Notes: generated from the sequence alone by a model not told the origin. A stretch of 64,000 nt of DNA from Yinghuangia elevatio (GCF_040649515.1 NZ_JBEZFP010000015.1:1-64000); one strand, 5' to 3'. Shown: positions 50,359 through 58,933, counted from the first letter of the stretch. Numbers and translations: made by a program.

Positions 50359-51458
50359 CGTTGGAACGCTCGCAGTTCGTCCCGGATCGGGTGTGGCCGT
50401 TCGATCCGGGGAGTCAGACATACGGGTCGGTCGTCGACCGGGCGGCCGACCCGCGGCGGTGGACCGAACTGGTCGGCGCCGACGTACAACTCGTCACGCA
50501 GTGGGACGACGGCGGGCATGACGGCGGTGCGGAGCCGGGCCGCGTACCGTCCTCGTCCGCGTCGATGCCCACGGTCGTACGCGCGATGCTGCGGGCCCTG
50601 GATCCCCGTCCCGGCGGCCACTACCTCGAAGTCGGAACGGGCACGGGCGAGACCGCCGCCCGGCTCGCCCGCGCGGTCGGCCCGGAAGGGTCGGTCACCT
50701 CACTCGAGATCGACGCCAAGCTCGCCGCCGGCGCTCGCGCCAACCTGGAGCGGGCGGGCGTCCGCAACGTGAAGGTGATCCACACGGACGCCTGGCACGG
50801 CCGGCCGGAGGGAGCGCCCTACGACGGAGTGCACGTCACGTGCGGCGTACGTCGGATCCCGTCGGCGTGGGTCACCCAGTGCGTTCCGGGCGCGCGCATC
50901 GTCGCCCCGTGGGGCACGGACTTCACGCCCCACGACTGGCTGCTGACCCTCGAAGTGGCCGCGGACGGAAGCGCCTCCGGCCGCTTCGGCATGGGCCTGT
51001 CCTTCATGAAGATGCGCGCCCAACGCCGCGCGCACCCCGACCACGACGCGTACGCACCGCCCGGATGGCTCGACCGCGCGCGCCGCCGCGAGACGGAACT
51101 GACCGGCGCCGAGGCCCGGTCGACCGCCATCGGGGACGCCGCCCTCGCCATCGGCCTGCAAGTCCCGGACTGTACACAGCACTACGCCGCCACGGACGAC
51201 GCGGTCACCGTCTGGCTGTACTCGCTCACGGACAACTCCATGGCCGCGGCGGGGTTCGCCGACGGCATGGTGTCCCAAGCCGCCCAGTCAGGTCCGCGGT
51301 CGCTGTGGGACGAACTCGAAGCTGCCTGGCATCGCTGGCTCGCCCACGGCAGACCCGCGTCCCACCAGTTCGGCCTGACCGTCGACGCCCAAGGGCAACG
51401 CCCTTGGCTCGCCCCCGAAAACGGGCGACGAATCCCCATCGGCCCCCAGCCGACCTGA
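50355..51458 (+). CDS. PIMT-like SAM methyltransferase (peptide-maturation type)
   Basis: A 367-residue methyltransferase starting at GTG 50355. The N-terminal VTLERSQFVPDRVWPF and VQLVTQWDDGG stretches resemble the methyltransferases found with ATP-grasp-modified peptides in actinomycetes. The SAM motif is GGHYLEVGTGTGETAARLARA near residue 94, then TSLEIDAKLAA. APYDGVHVTCGVRRIPSAWVTQCVPGARIVAPWG has the protein-L-isoaspartate methyltransferase post-motif pattern. A C-terminal domain of about 150 residues follows. No ATP-grasp, lanthipeptide synthetase or protease gene is nearby, so if it modifies the upstream peptide it does so alone or with distant enzymes. Its terminus is followed by a 16-bp tandem repeat. 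Confidence 0.82.
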   Translation: MTLERSQFVPDRVWPFDPGSQTYGSVVDRAADPRRWTELVGADVQLVTQWDDGGHDGGAEPGRVPSSSASMPTVVRAMLRALDPRPGGHYLEVGTGTGETAARLARAVGPEGSVTSLEIDAKLAAGARANLERAGVRNVKVIHTDAWHGRPEGAPYDGVHVTCGVRRIPSAWVTQCVPGARIVAPWGTDFTPHDWLLTLEVAADGSASGRFGMGLSFMKMRAQRRAHPDHDAYAPPGWLDRARRRETELTGAEARSTAIGDAALAIGLQVPDCTQHYAATDDAVTVWLYSLTDNSMAAAGFADGMVSQAAQSGPRSLWDELEAAWHRWLAHGRPASHQFGLTVDAQGQRPWLAPENGRRIPIGPQPT

Positions 51459-51531
51459 GGCTCACAAACAGCGGCGTGCCGGACCCGGACGCCGGCATGG
51501 TCGACGGGGTGACGGGCCTTGTGGTCCGTCA

Positions 51532-51579
51532 CCCCGGTACACCGTCTCCCCGGTACACCGTCTCCCCGGTACCCCGTCA
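51532..51579. repeat. 16-bp tandem repeat, three units
   Basis: CCCCGGTACACCGTCT at 51532 and 51548, then CCCCGGTACCCCGTCA at 51564, with partial copies on both sides (GGTCCGTCA before, CCCGTCGC after). It sits between the convergent methyltransferase and hydrolase genes. CCGGTACCCCGTCACC resembles the CCGGTATCCGTGACC unit of the 42354 array. Confidence 0.8.
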
Positions 51580-51590
51580 CCCGTCGCGGG

Positions 51591-52427
51591 TCAGCGGGTG
51601 GTGTGCAGCCCGGTGAATTCCAGGAGGAGTTCGGCCGTCCGCCGCGGTTCCTCCAGGATCGGGGTGTGCCCGGCGCCTGGCAGCATGGCGATCCTGGCGC
51701 CCGGTACGACCTCGTAGTCCGCGGCCGACGCGGGGCGCCATCGGCGGTCCTGGTCGCCGAAGATGACCTGGAGCGGCTTGCCCAGGCCCTTCAGCCGCTC
51801 GGGGAGCGTTCGTTCGGTCAGGTACGCGGTCGACGCCTGCAACGTGGCGCCAAATGCGTGCAACGGAAGCTCGCGTACCTCGTCGACCAGGTTCTGGGGG
51901 ATCTCGTAGCCCTCGCGGAACCCGCTGCTCGCGAGCAGCCGGATCTGCTCGTCCGTCGGCGGCCAGTGCGCCGGGTCGATCGCGAAGGAGTCCGGCGCCG
52001 TGTACGCGTCCATGCCGGGCCCGGTGTTCACCAGGGCCAGTGCGCTCACGAGTTCGGGACGGCTCTCGACGAGCGCCGTCGCCGAGTAGCCGCCGCTGGA
52101 GTGCCCGACGACGATCGCCTGCCGCACCCCGAGCCGGTCGAGCGCCTGGCCGACGGTACGCCCCTGCTCGGCGACGTCGTACCCGGGACCGCCGAGCGGC
52201 TTGGCGGAGAGCCCGTGCCCCAGCAGGTCGATCCGGATCACGTGATGCGACGCGGCCAGGAGCGGAACCAGGAGCTCCCACGACGTGGACGAGGCCGCGG
52301 AACCGTGGACGAGCAGCAGCGCCGGGGCGTCGCGCGGGCCGTCCTGGCAGATGTGGATGTCGCCGGCGTCCAGGGGCAGGACCGAGCACTCGGTGGCCGC
52401 GAGGTGCGGGTTGTCAGAAAGAGTCAT
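51591..52427 (-). CDS. Alpha/beta-fold hydrolase
   Basis: A 278-residue cytosolic hydrolase starting at ATG 52427 (MTLSDNPHLAATECSVLPL). LLLVHGSAASSTSWELLVPLL has the HG oxyanion motif, VVGHSSGGYSATAL near residue 114 the nucleophile, FGDQDRRWRPASA the acid, and GAGHTPILEEPRRTAELLLEF the histidine. All parts of the catalytic triad are present. It resembles epoxide-hydrolase- or haloperoxidase-type members. It is divergent from an AraC gene 77 bp away, which probably controls it. Confidence 0.9.
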   Translation of the reverse strand: MTLSDNPHLAATECSVLPLDAGDIHICQDGPRDAPALLLVHGSAASSTSWELLVPLLAASHHVIRIDLLGHGLSAKPLGGPGYDVAEQGRTVGQALDRLGVRQAIVVGHSSGGYSATALVESRPELVSALALVNTGPGMDAYTAPDSFAIDPAHWPPTDEQIRLLASSGFREGYEIPQNLVDEVRELPLHAFGATLQASTAYLTERTLPERLKGLGKPLQVIFGDQDRRWRPASAADYEVVPGARIAMLPGAGHTPILEEPRRTAELLLEFTGLHTTR

Positions 52428-52504
52428 GGTCCAAACGTCGCTGCCGGCCGCCGCCCGTGGATTGGACAAATGTTCCCTCGGCGGGCCCCGCGTAGCATCG
52501 GATC

Positions 52505-53401
52505 ATGCGGTCCACCGCCAGTGCACACGACGATTCGGCGACGTGGGAGGTCGCCCGTCCGCCGCGGCCCAGTCGGCTCGCCGGTGTCGACATGGCCGGT
52601 TTCCACGTGCCCCACGCGCCCGTGGACGGCCTTCGGATGATCCCGCACCCGGCCGTGACGCTGATCGTGGAGTTCGGGGCGGGCGGGTACGTCCTGGACG
52701 ACGGTTCCGGACGCCGCCATCGGGGCAGCGCCGTCGCCGGGCCTGGCCTGGGTCTCGGCGGCAACGTACGGGCCTGGGGCGAGGACGTCGCATGCGTGCA
52801 GGTACGCCTGTCGCCGGTGGTCGCCTGCACCCTCCTCGGCATCTCCCCGGCCGAGCTGACCGGCGCCACCGTGCTGCCGCTCGACGACCTCTGGGGCCGG
52901 GAGGCGTCGCGTATCCGGGAGCGGCTGAGCGAGTGCACGTCGTGGGCGGAGCGATTCGCGCTGACGGAGATGCTGCTCGCCCGGCGGGCCGCGGCGCGGA
53001 CCTGGGTGGACCCTGAAGTGGCGTGGTCCTGGCGCCGCATCAACGCCGAGGCCGGCCTCGTCCGGGTCGAGGACCTGGCGTGCGAACTGGGCTGGAGCCG
53101 CAAGCGGTTGTGGTCCCGGTTCAACGCGCAGATCGGAATGCCGCCCAAGCGCGCAGCGAAGCTGGTCCGCTTCGACCGCGCCGCGCACCGCCTGGTCGCC
53201 GGCGAGTCCGCGGCCCGGGTCGCCGCGGACGGCGGCTACTTCGACCAGTCCCACCTGCACCGCGACGTCGTGACCTTCACCGGGGCGACCCCGGCGGCCG
53301 TCGTCGAAGAGCCGTTCCTGACCGTCGACGACGTCGCGTGGCCGGCAGCGGCACGCGCGACTCCGCGTCACTCCCCGGGGCGGACGAGGCCCGTCTCGTA
53401 G
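52505..53401 (+). CDS. AraC-family transcriptional regulator
   Basis: A 298-residue regulator starting at ATG 52505, with TAGCAT (52493-52498) exactly six bases upstream, so it is probably leaderless. The N-terminal two thirds form a cupin-like sensor region (HPAVTLIVEFGAGGYVLDDGSG). The C-terminal double helix-turn-helix (about 195-280) includes VRVEDLACELGWSRKRLWSRFNAQIGMPPKRAAKLVRF and AARVAADGGYFDQSHLHRDVVTFTGATPAAV. Its 3' end overlaps the convergent response regulator gene by 34 bases. The divergent hydrolase is its likely target. Confidence 0.92.
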   Translation: MRSTASAHDDSATWEVARPPRPSRLAGVDMAGFHVPHAPVDGLRMIPHPAVTLIVEFGAGGYVLDDGSGRRHRGSAVAGPGLGLGGNVRAWGEDVACVQVRLSPVVACTLLGISPAELTGATVLPLDDLWGREASRIRERLSECTSWAERFALTEMLLARRAAARTWVDPEVAWSWRRINAEAGLVRVEDLACELGWSRKRLWSRFNAQIGMPPKRAAKLVRFDRAAHRLVAGESAARVAADGGYFDQSHLHRDVVTFTGATPAAVVEEPFLTVDDVAWPAAARATPRHSPGRTRPVS

Positions 53402-54024
53402 GCGTAGACGACCGCCTGCGCCCGGTCCCGTACGCCCAGCTTCATCAGGATGCGGCTGACGTGCGTCTTCACCGTCTGCTCGGCGACGATCAGGTCCCGC
53501 GCGATCTCGGAGTTGGACCGGCCGCGCGCGACGAGCGTCAGCACCTCGGTCTCGCGGTCGGTCAGTCCCTCGACGCGTTCGCGCTGCGGTGCCCGGGGCC
53601 CGCCCAGGCGGGCGAACTCGGCGATCAGGCGGCGCGTGATGCCCGGCGAGATCAGCGCGTCGCCGGCCGCGACGACCCGGACCGCCTCGGCCAGTTCGCC
53701 CGCGGACGCGTCCTTCAGCAGGAACCCGCTGGCGCCGGCCCGCAGTGCCTCGTACACGTAGTCGTCGAGGTCGAAGGTCGTGAGCACCAGCACCTTCGTC
53801 GCGCCCGACGCCTCGGTGATGCGGCGGGTGGCCGCCAGGCCGTCGAGGACGGGCATGCGTACGTCCATCAGCACGACATCCGGCCCCAACTCGGCCGCCT
53901 GCCGCACCGCCACCTCGCCGTTCTCCGCGGTGCCCACGACCTCGATGTCGGGTTGCGCGCCCAGGAGTACGCCGAACCCCTCCCGCACCATGGCCTGGTC
54001 GTCGGCGAGCAGAACGGTGATCAT
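53368..54024 (-). CDS. NarL/FixJ-family response regulator
   Basis: A 218-residue regulator starting at ATG 54024, overlapping the kinase stop (ATGA). The receiver has D8-D9, phospho-acceptor Asp54 (VVLMDVRMP) and the lysine in FLLKDASA. The DNA-binding domain reads LTDRETEVLTLVARGRSNSEIARDLIVAEQTVKTHVSRILMKLGVRDRAQAVVYAYETGLV. It belongs to the same type as the two other NarL regulators in this window but clearly differs in sequence, so it is not a recent duplicate. Confidence 0.94.
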   Translation of the reverse strand: MITVLLADDQAMVREGFGVLLGAQPDIEVVGTAENGEVAVRQAAELGPDVVLMDVRMPVLDGLAATRRITEASGATKVLVLTTFDLDDYVYEALRAGASGFLLKDASAGELAEAVRVVAAGDALISPGITRRLIAEFARLGGPRAPQRERVEGLTDRETEVLTLVARGRSNSEIARDLIVAEQTVKTHVSRILMKLGVRDRAQAVVYAYETGLVRPGE

Positions 54025-55292
54025 TCGTCCTCCGTGAGGGGCAGCGTCGCGTGCACCGCGAAGCCGCCGTCGGGTTCGGGTGCGGCGGTGAAGGTGCCGC
54101 GCAGTGATGTGGCGCGCTCGCGCATGCCGGGCAGTCCGTGTCCGCCGCCGCTGCCCGGCGCGTCCGACGCCGGTGCCGTGGCGCGCGGCCGCTCGTTGCG
54201 TACCGCGAGCCGCAACTCGTCCCGGTCGGCGGTGACCGACACGTGGACGGCCGCCCCCGGCGCGTGCTTGAGGGCGTTGCTCACCGCCTCCTGCACGATC
54301 CGGTACGCGGCCAGACCGACGGCGGGCGGGAGTTCGTCCGCCGGGGCGGCCACCTCGGCGGTCACCTGCGTTCCGGTGCCGCGGGCGTTCTCGACCAGTT
54401 CGGCGATGCGGTCGAGGTCCGGCTGCGGGGCGGTGAGCGGCGCCGCGGACTCCTCCCGGAGCACGCCGAGGATGCTCCGCAGGTCGGCCAGGCCGGCGAG
54501 CGCGTTGGTCCGGATGTCCGCGAAGCTCTTGGCCAGCACGGGGTCCGGATCCGGCACCCGGTACGGCGCCGCCTCCGCCTGGATCGCGATCACCGACATG
54601 TGGTGCGCGACGACGTCGTGCATCTCCCGCGCGATGCGCTGCCGCTCGGCCAGCACCGCCCGCTCCTCGCGGTGCATCTCCTCGCGCTGTTCGAGCTCGC
54701 GCGCGCCGACTCGGCGCAGCCGCACGTTGTAGCCGGCGAGCAGCGCAACCAGCACGAGGATCGCGGCCACGAATCCCGACTGCTGGTCGATGACCCAGGG
54801 CGGGGCCACGGTCAGCACCGCCACACCGATGGTGATGTGCCGCTCGCAGCGGACCGCGACCGTGTACAGGATCACCAGCAGCACGATCACGCCGCCCGCG
54901 ACGTACTGGTCCCCCTGCCAGTTTCGGTCCGCGGTCCACAGCGTCGCCAGGATGGACATGCGCCACGCACCCAACGGGTGCCAGTGCCGCAGTATCAGCG
55001 GGACCGACAGCGCCGCCGCCGTCAGGATCAGGAAGTTCGGCGAGTAGTGCGGCACGTTGTCGATCAGGTAGGTCGACGTGGTCGCGAGGATGATCAGCGA
55101 GGCCAGCACGTCGACGCCGAGCGCGGCGGTGCGCGAGGAGATCCGGCGGAACGGCCACTTGCCGCGCAGCCCGGGCGGCCAGCCGCGCGGCTCCCAGGGA
55201 TCGGCCGTGCCGCGCCACAGCGCCGCGACCAGGGGGCGCAACACGCGCGCGACCTGGCTCCTGACGCTGTCTCTGATCTCCCGGACGTGCAT
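54021..55292 (-). CDS. Sensor histidine kinase (HisKA_3 type)
   Basis: A 423-residue kinase starting at ATG 55292, with TAGCGT (minus strand, 55304-55299) exactly six bases upstream. A basic cytoplasmic N-terminus of about 55 residues (SSRTAALGVDVLASL marks its end) precedes about six membrane helices to residue 195. The dimerisation helix AVLAERQRIAREMHDVVAHHMSVIAIQAE carries His225. The ATPase domain includes RIVQEAVSNALKHAPGAAV and GGHGLPGMRERATSLRG. No dedicated transporter gene is adjacent; a long palindrome lies 53 bp upstream. Confidence 0.93.
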   Translation of the reverse strand: MHVREIRDSVRSQVARVLRPLVAALWRGTADPWEPRGWPPGLRGKWPFRRISSRTAALGVDVLASLIILATTSTYLIDNVPHYSPNFLILTAAALSVPLILRHWHPLGAWRMSILATLWTADRNWQGDQYVAGGVIVLLVILYTVAVRCERHITIGVAVLTVAPPWVIDQQSGFVAAILVLVALLAGYNVRLRRVGARELEQREEMHREERAVLAERQRIAREMHDVVAHHMSVIAIQAEAAPYRVPDPDPVLAKSFADIRTNALAGLADLRSILGVLREESAAPLTAPQPDLDRIAELVENARGTGTQVTAEVAAPADELPPAVGLAAYRIVQEAVSNALKHAPGAAVHVSVTADRDELRLAVRNERPRATAPASDAPGSGGGHGLPGMRERATSLRGTFTAAPEPDGGFAVHATLPLTEDE

Positions 55293-55344
55293 CGTCCCAC
55301 GCTAAGGGCCGCGGCCCGGCCCGGCGTCACACCCGGGTACGCCG

Positions 55345-55374
55345 GCGGACCCCCTACCCCGGTAGGGGGTCCGC
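55345..55374. promoter_or_regulatory. 30-nt palindrome upstream of the kinase gene
   Basis: GCGGACCCCCTACC (55345-55358) and GGTAGGGGGTCCGC (55361-55374) are perfect 14-bp arms around a two-base centre. It is 53 bp upstream of the kinase start and 41 bp after the aminotransferase stop. The tight centre favours an operator, perhaps the autoregulatory site of the NarL-type regulator; an aminotransferase terminator is the alternative. Confidence 0.6.
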
Positions 55375-55414
55375 GGCGGGGGCCGGCAACGGGCGCCCGC
55401 CCGCGCCGGGATCG

Positions 55415-56335
55415 TCAGCCGCCGACCGGCGTGAGCCAGTGGGCGTACCGCTCGTCCGTCCCCGTCACCGCCGCCTGGTATGCCGCCTGGATCTTCCCCA
55501 CGACCGGTCCGACGCCGATCTCGCGGTCGTCCATCTCCCGCACCGGCACGACCTCCGACGCCGTGCCGCACAGGAACAGCTCGTCGGCGGTGTAGAGGTC
55601 GCTGCGCAGCAGGTTCTCCACGCGCGTCGCCAGACCGAGGTCCGCCGCGAGGGTCAGCACGGTGTCCATGGTCAGTCCACGCAGGGCCCCGGCGGACGCG
55701 GGCGGCGTGTACAGCACCCCGTCCTTCACCGCGAAGACGTTCGCGGCGCTGCACTCGCTGACGTAGCCGTCGGACGAGAGCAGCACGGCCTCGTCGTACC
55801 CGGCGGTGACGGCCTCGGTCTTGGCGAGGGTCGCGTTCAGGTATCCGGCGGTCGCCTTCGCCGCGGGCGGCAGGGCGTTGGGGTCGTTGCGGCGCCACGA
55901 GCACGTCTTGAGCCGGATGCCGCGCGCCGCGGCCTCCTCGCCGAGGTACGCACCCCACCGCCACGCCGCGATCGAGACGGTGACGGGGGAGTCGGGGCGG
56001 ATCAGCGGTCCCATGTCGCCGTACCCGAGGTGTGCCAGGTGGCGCAGGTAGCAGGAGTCGAGGCCGTTCGCGCGCACGAGGTCCAGCGTCGCGGTGCGCA
56101 GCTCGGCGGTGTCGTACGGGATCCGCATCCCGAGGATCCGGGCGCTCGCGGCCAGCCGCGTCAGGTGTTCGTCGAGCCGGAACACCGCGGGCCCGCGCGG
56201 GGTCGGGTAGGTCCGCGTGCCTTCCAGGACCCCCGTGCCGTAGTGCAGTCCGTGCGTCAGCACATGGACCTTCGCGTCCTGCCACGGCACGAGCGCGCCG
56301 TCCATCCAGATCCAGTCCGCCTCGGGCAGTGCCAC
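55415..56335 (-). CDS. ilvE: Branched-chain amino acid aminotransferase (class IV PLP enzyme)
   Basis: A 306-residue fold-type IV aminotransferase of the short IlvE group. GTG 56335 is five bases after GGAGG; GTG 56347 is possible but lacks a ribosome site. The start ADWIWMDGALVPWQDAKVHVLTHGLHYGTGVLEGTRTY is diagnostic. The PLP lysine is in AAKATAGYLNATLAKTEAV near residue 155. DGYVSECSAANVFAVKDGVLYTPP binds the cofactor phosphate region; the usual EGSGENIF is altered to ECSAANVF. ELFLCGTASEVVPVREMD is the closing motif. It exchanges amino groups between leucine, isoleucine or valine and 2-oxoglutarate; a D-amino-acid or pathway-specific role cannot be excluded. Confidence 0.85.
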   Translation of the reverse strand: MALPEADWIWMDGALVPWQDAKVHVLTHGLHYGTGVLEGTRTYPTPRGPAVFRLDEHLTRLAASARILGMRIPYDTAELRTATLDLVRANGLDSCYLRHLAHLGYGDMGPLIRPDSPVTVSIAAWRWGAYLGEEAAARGIRLKTCSWRRNDPNALPPAAKATAGYLNATLAKTEAVTAGYDEAVLLSSDGYVSECSAANVFAVKDGVLYTPPASAGALRGLTMDTVLTLAADLGLATRVENLLRSDLYTADELFLCGTASEVVPVREMDDREIGVGPVVGKIQAAYQAAVTGTDERYAHWLTPVGG

Positions 56336-56396
56336 CGTCGCCTCCACGCGTCCGCGTCCGTCGCCTGAAGTGGATCATTCGGTGATAGGCGAACGA

Positions 56397-56413
56397 GCCA
56401 CTTGTTCAGTGGC
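56397..56413. promoter_or_regulatory. Inverted repeat in the aminotransferase leader region
   Basis: GCCACT (56397-56402), TGTTC, AGTGGC (56408-56413) is a perfect 6-bp inverted repeat about 60 bp upstream of the aminotransferase start, in an AT-richer stretch. It may be an operator of that gene. The same stretch also lies at the 3' side of the kinase gene ending at 56440. Confidence 0.4.
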
Positions 56414-56439
56414 ACATTAGAGCCGTTGTCAGTAGTCCA

Positions 56440-58059
56440 CTAGGGGGCTTCCGCAGAATGGGACGCCGCGGAGCCGGGAGTCGCGGCGGATGCGGTCGCC
56501 GCGGCGGGCGCAATCGGGTCGGCGAGGCCGGAAACGGCGGCGCGGGTCTTCCCGGCCCCGCCGCCGGCCAGGCCCTCCGCACCCGTGGCGGGCAGCTCGA
56601 CGACGACGGTGAGCCCGCGTCCGAGCGCCGTCGTCACCCGCACGCTTCCGCCGTGGGCGGCAACTGCCGCCTGGACCACAGCCATGCCCAGCCCGCTGCC
56701 CGGCGGCACGCCGGTCGTGCCGGCCGCTCCCTCGTGCGTGGCGCGGAAGAAGCGGTCGAAGATGCGCTCGGCGTCCTCGGCGCGCATTCCGGGGCCCTCG
56801 TCGCGGACCCGCAGGATCGCGCGTTCGCCGCGGGCGGTGGTGACCGTCGCCACCGACAACCGCACATCCGCCGACACCGGAGTGTGCACACGCACGTTCG
56901 TGAGCAGATTGCCCACGATCTGCCGCACCAGCGACTCGTCCGCGAGGACCGCACACGCGTCGGGAGCGTCCACGCGTACGCACCGCTCCGACTGCTGCGC
57001 GCGCAGATCGTCCGCGGCCTCCCGCACCACGCACACCAGGTCCACCGGGCGCGGCCGAAGCTGCGGACGCTGGTCGAGCCGTGCGAGGGCGAGCAGTTCG
57101 TCGACCAGCCTGGCCATGCGCTCGGTCTCGGCGCTCATCCGCGTGAGCGCCCGCGTGCGCTCCTCCTCGTCGGCGAGCATGCCCTTCTCGTACAGCTGGA
57201 GATAGCCGCGGATCGCCGCGAGCGGCGTGCGCAGTTCATGGGACGCGTCGGCCACGAAGCGCTTGAGGTGCACCGCCGCGTGCTCGCGCGTGTCGAACGC
57301 CGTCTCGACCTGCTCCAGCATCGCGTTCAACGCGGTACGCAGCTGCTCGACTTCGCGGAACGTCTTCTTGCGCGGTGCCACGCGCCGCGACAGGTTCGGC
57401 CGGTCCGGGTCGCCCTCCGCGATCGCGGAGGCCGTCTCGACCATGTCCTCCAGCGGCCGCAGCCGCCAGCGCGCCCCGAAGTAGATGAACGTGCCGAGCA
57501 GCACGACGAGCACGCCGCCGACCACCAGTTCGAGGTGCACGACCTTGAGCACGACGTCCTCGACGTCGCCGCTCGGCTGCGCCAGCACGATGACGTTGCC
57601 GTCCGGCAGCCGTGCCGCGGCGGCCCGGTAGTCCTCGCCGCCGAGGGACACGGCGTGCGGTGCCCGCCGCAGCGTCTCCCCGGGTCCGACCCGTGACGTC
57701 GCGGCGAGTGCGGTCTGCGCCGGGTCCGCCGCATGGCCGCCGAGCGGCACGATCGCGCCGGTCGGGTCCAGGATGACGAAGACGTTCCCGTGCAGCCCCG
57801 CGGACAGCATGCCCTGGCGCAGGAGATCGGTGCTCCCGACGAGCTGCGTGATGGTCGCGGTCGACATCCCCGTCTGCTCGATCCCGTCGCGGCTCATCCG
57901 CAGGTCGTCGTCGATCGAGGACGTCAGATAGTGGCGAATGCCCATGACACTGAACGAGATGAGCACGACAAGGCCCATCGCCAGCACCACGATGCTGCTG
58001 ATCGCGAGCTTCGCCCGCATCGCGACCGTGTGCCCCATCCGGTGGCGGATGCGCCTCAT
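56440..58059 (-). CDS. Sensor histidine kinase (HisKA, EnvZ/PrrB-like)
   Basis: A 539-residue kinase starting at ATG 58059, overlapping the response regulator stop. Helix 1 (about 17-40), an outer domain of about 125 residues with VFVILDPTGAIVPLGGHAADP, helix 2 (about 170-192) and a HAMP domain lead to the H-box VADASHELRTPLAAIRG with His274. The ATPase domain has QIVGNLLTNVRVHTP, RVRDEGPGMRAEDAERIFDRFFRA and GSGLGMAVVQAAVAAHGGSV, all intact. The last 50 residues are alanine/serine-rich. It pairs with the OmpR-type regulator and lies divergent from an MMPL exporter. Confidence 0.94.
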   Translation of the reverse strand: MRRIRHRMGHTVAMRAKLAISSIVVLAMGLVVLISFSVMGIRHYLTSSIDDDLRMSRDGIEQTGMSTATITQLVGSTDLLRQGMLSAGLHGNVFVILDPTGAIVPLGGHAADPAQTALAATSRVGPGETLRRAPHAVSLGGEDYRAAAARLPDGNVIVLAQPSGDVEDVVLKVVHLELVVGGVLVVLLGTFIYFGARWRLRPLEDMVETASAIAEGDPDRPNLSRRVAPRKKTFREVEQLRTALNAMLEQVETAFDTREHAAVHLKRFVADASHELRTPLAAIRGYLQLYEKGMLADEEERTRALTRMSAETERMARLVDELLALARLDQRPQLRPRPVDLVCVVREAADDLRAQQSERCVRVDAPDACAVLADESLVRQIVGNLLTNVRVHTPVSADVRLSVATVTTARGERAILRVRDEGPGMRAEDAERIFDRFFRATHEGAAGTTGVPPGSGLGMAVVQAAVAAHGGSVRVTTALGRGLTVVVELPATGAEGLAGGGAGKTRAAVSGLADPIAPAAATASAATPGSAASHSAEAP

Positions 58060-58796
58060 GTCCGTGCGGCCGGGCGCAGCCCGTACCCGACGCCGCGCCG
58101 CGTCACGATCAGCGGCGGTTCGTCCGGTGCCAAGGGGTCCAGCTTGCGGCGCAGATAGCTGATGTACGTCTCGACCACCGTCGAGTCCGGGGCGTGCTCG
58201 TACCGCCACACCTCGCGCAGCAACTGCTCCTTGGGGACTATGCGGTCCCCGTGCCGCATGAGATGCCGCAGCAGCGCGAACTCCGTCGGGGTCAGATCGG
58301 CATCCTGCCCGCCGCGCCGTGCGGTGTACGTCGCCTCGTCCAACTCCAGCCCGCCGTGCCGCAGTACGGGCGGGCGCGGGGCGGGCGGCGCGGCGGGGTC
58401 GGCCGCCGGGCGGGTGCGGCGCAGCACCGCACGGGTGCGCGCCACGAGTTCGTCGACGTTGAACGGCTTGGTGATGTAGTCGTCGCCGCCCAGGGTGAGC
58501 CCTTTGACGACGTCCGCGGGTGCGTCCCGGGCGGTCAGGAAGACCACCGCGAGTTCGGGGCGCTCCTCGCGCAGCACCCGGCACACCTGGCGGCCGTCGC
58601 CGTCGGGCAAGGATATGTCCAGCAGCACGGCGTCCGGGCGTACGCCGCGCGCGAGTTGCAGCGCGGACCGCACCGAGTCCGCGGTCACCACCTCGAACCC
58701 GTGGAACCGCAGCGTGATCGCCAGGACGTCCGCGATGCTCGGCTCGTCCTCGACGACCAGGATCGTCGCCCCCGCCTGTGCCCGACTGGTGGTCAT
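58056..58796 (-). CDS. OmpR/PhoB-family response regulator
   Basis: A 246-residue regulator starting at ATG 58796, eight bases after a GGGGAA ribosome-like site; upstream in-frame codons run into the MMPL leader and are rejected. The receiver has E16-D17, phospho-acceptor Asp60 (AVLLDISLPDGDG) and the lysine in YITKPFNVDEL. A proline/alanine linker (about 135-150) joins the winged helix LTPTEFALLRHLMRHGDRIVPKEQLLREVWRYEHAPDSTVVETYISYLRRKLD. It is divergent from the MMPL exporter at 58934 across 137 bp and may control it. Confidence 0.94.
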   Translation of the reverse strand: MTTSRAQAGATILVVEDEPSIADVLAITLRFHGFEVVTADSVRSALQLARGVRPDAVLLDISLPDGDGRQVCRVLREERPELAVVFLTARDAPADVVKGLTLGGDDYITKPFNVDELVARTRAVLRRTRPAADPAAPPAPRPPVLRHGGLELDEATYTARRGGQDADLTPTEFALLRHLMRHGDRIVPKEQLLREVWRYEHAPDSTVVETYISYLRRKLDPLAPDEPPLIVTRRGVGYGLRPAART

Positions 58797-58933
58797 TTCC
58801 CCAGTATCGGACCGCAGCTTGCGGAACTGCCCGGGAACACCTGTGAGCTTCTTGTGAGTCCGGCCCCGACCCACGAACCGCCGCTGCCGTGCCGCCGAAT
58901 GTGGGCGCACAAGCACTGCGGAAGGGGAACGAC

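Noticed and set aside
53368..55218. One continuous minus-strand frame covering regulator and kinase
   Set aside because: Only the regulator part is real in this frame. The kinase uses a different frame with intact motifs, and the ATGA overlap shows two genes, not a fusion.
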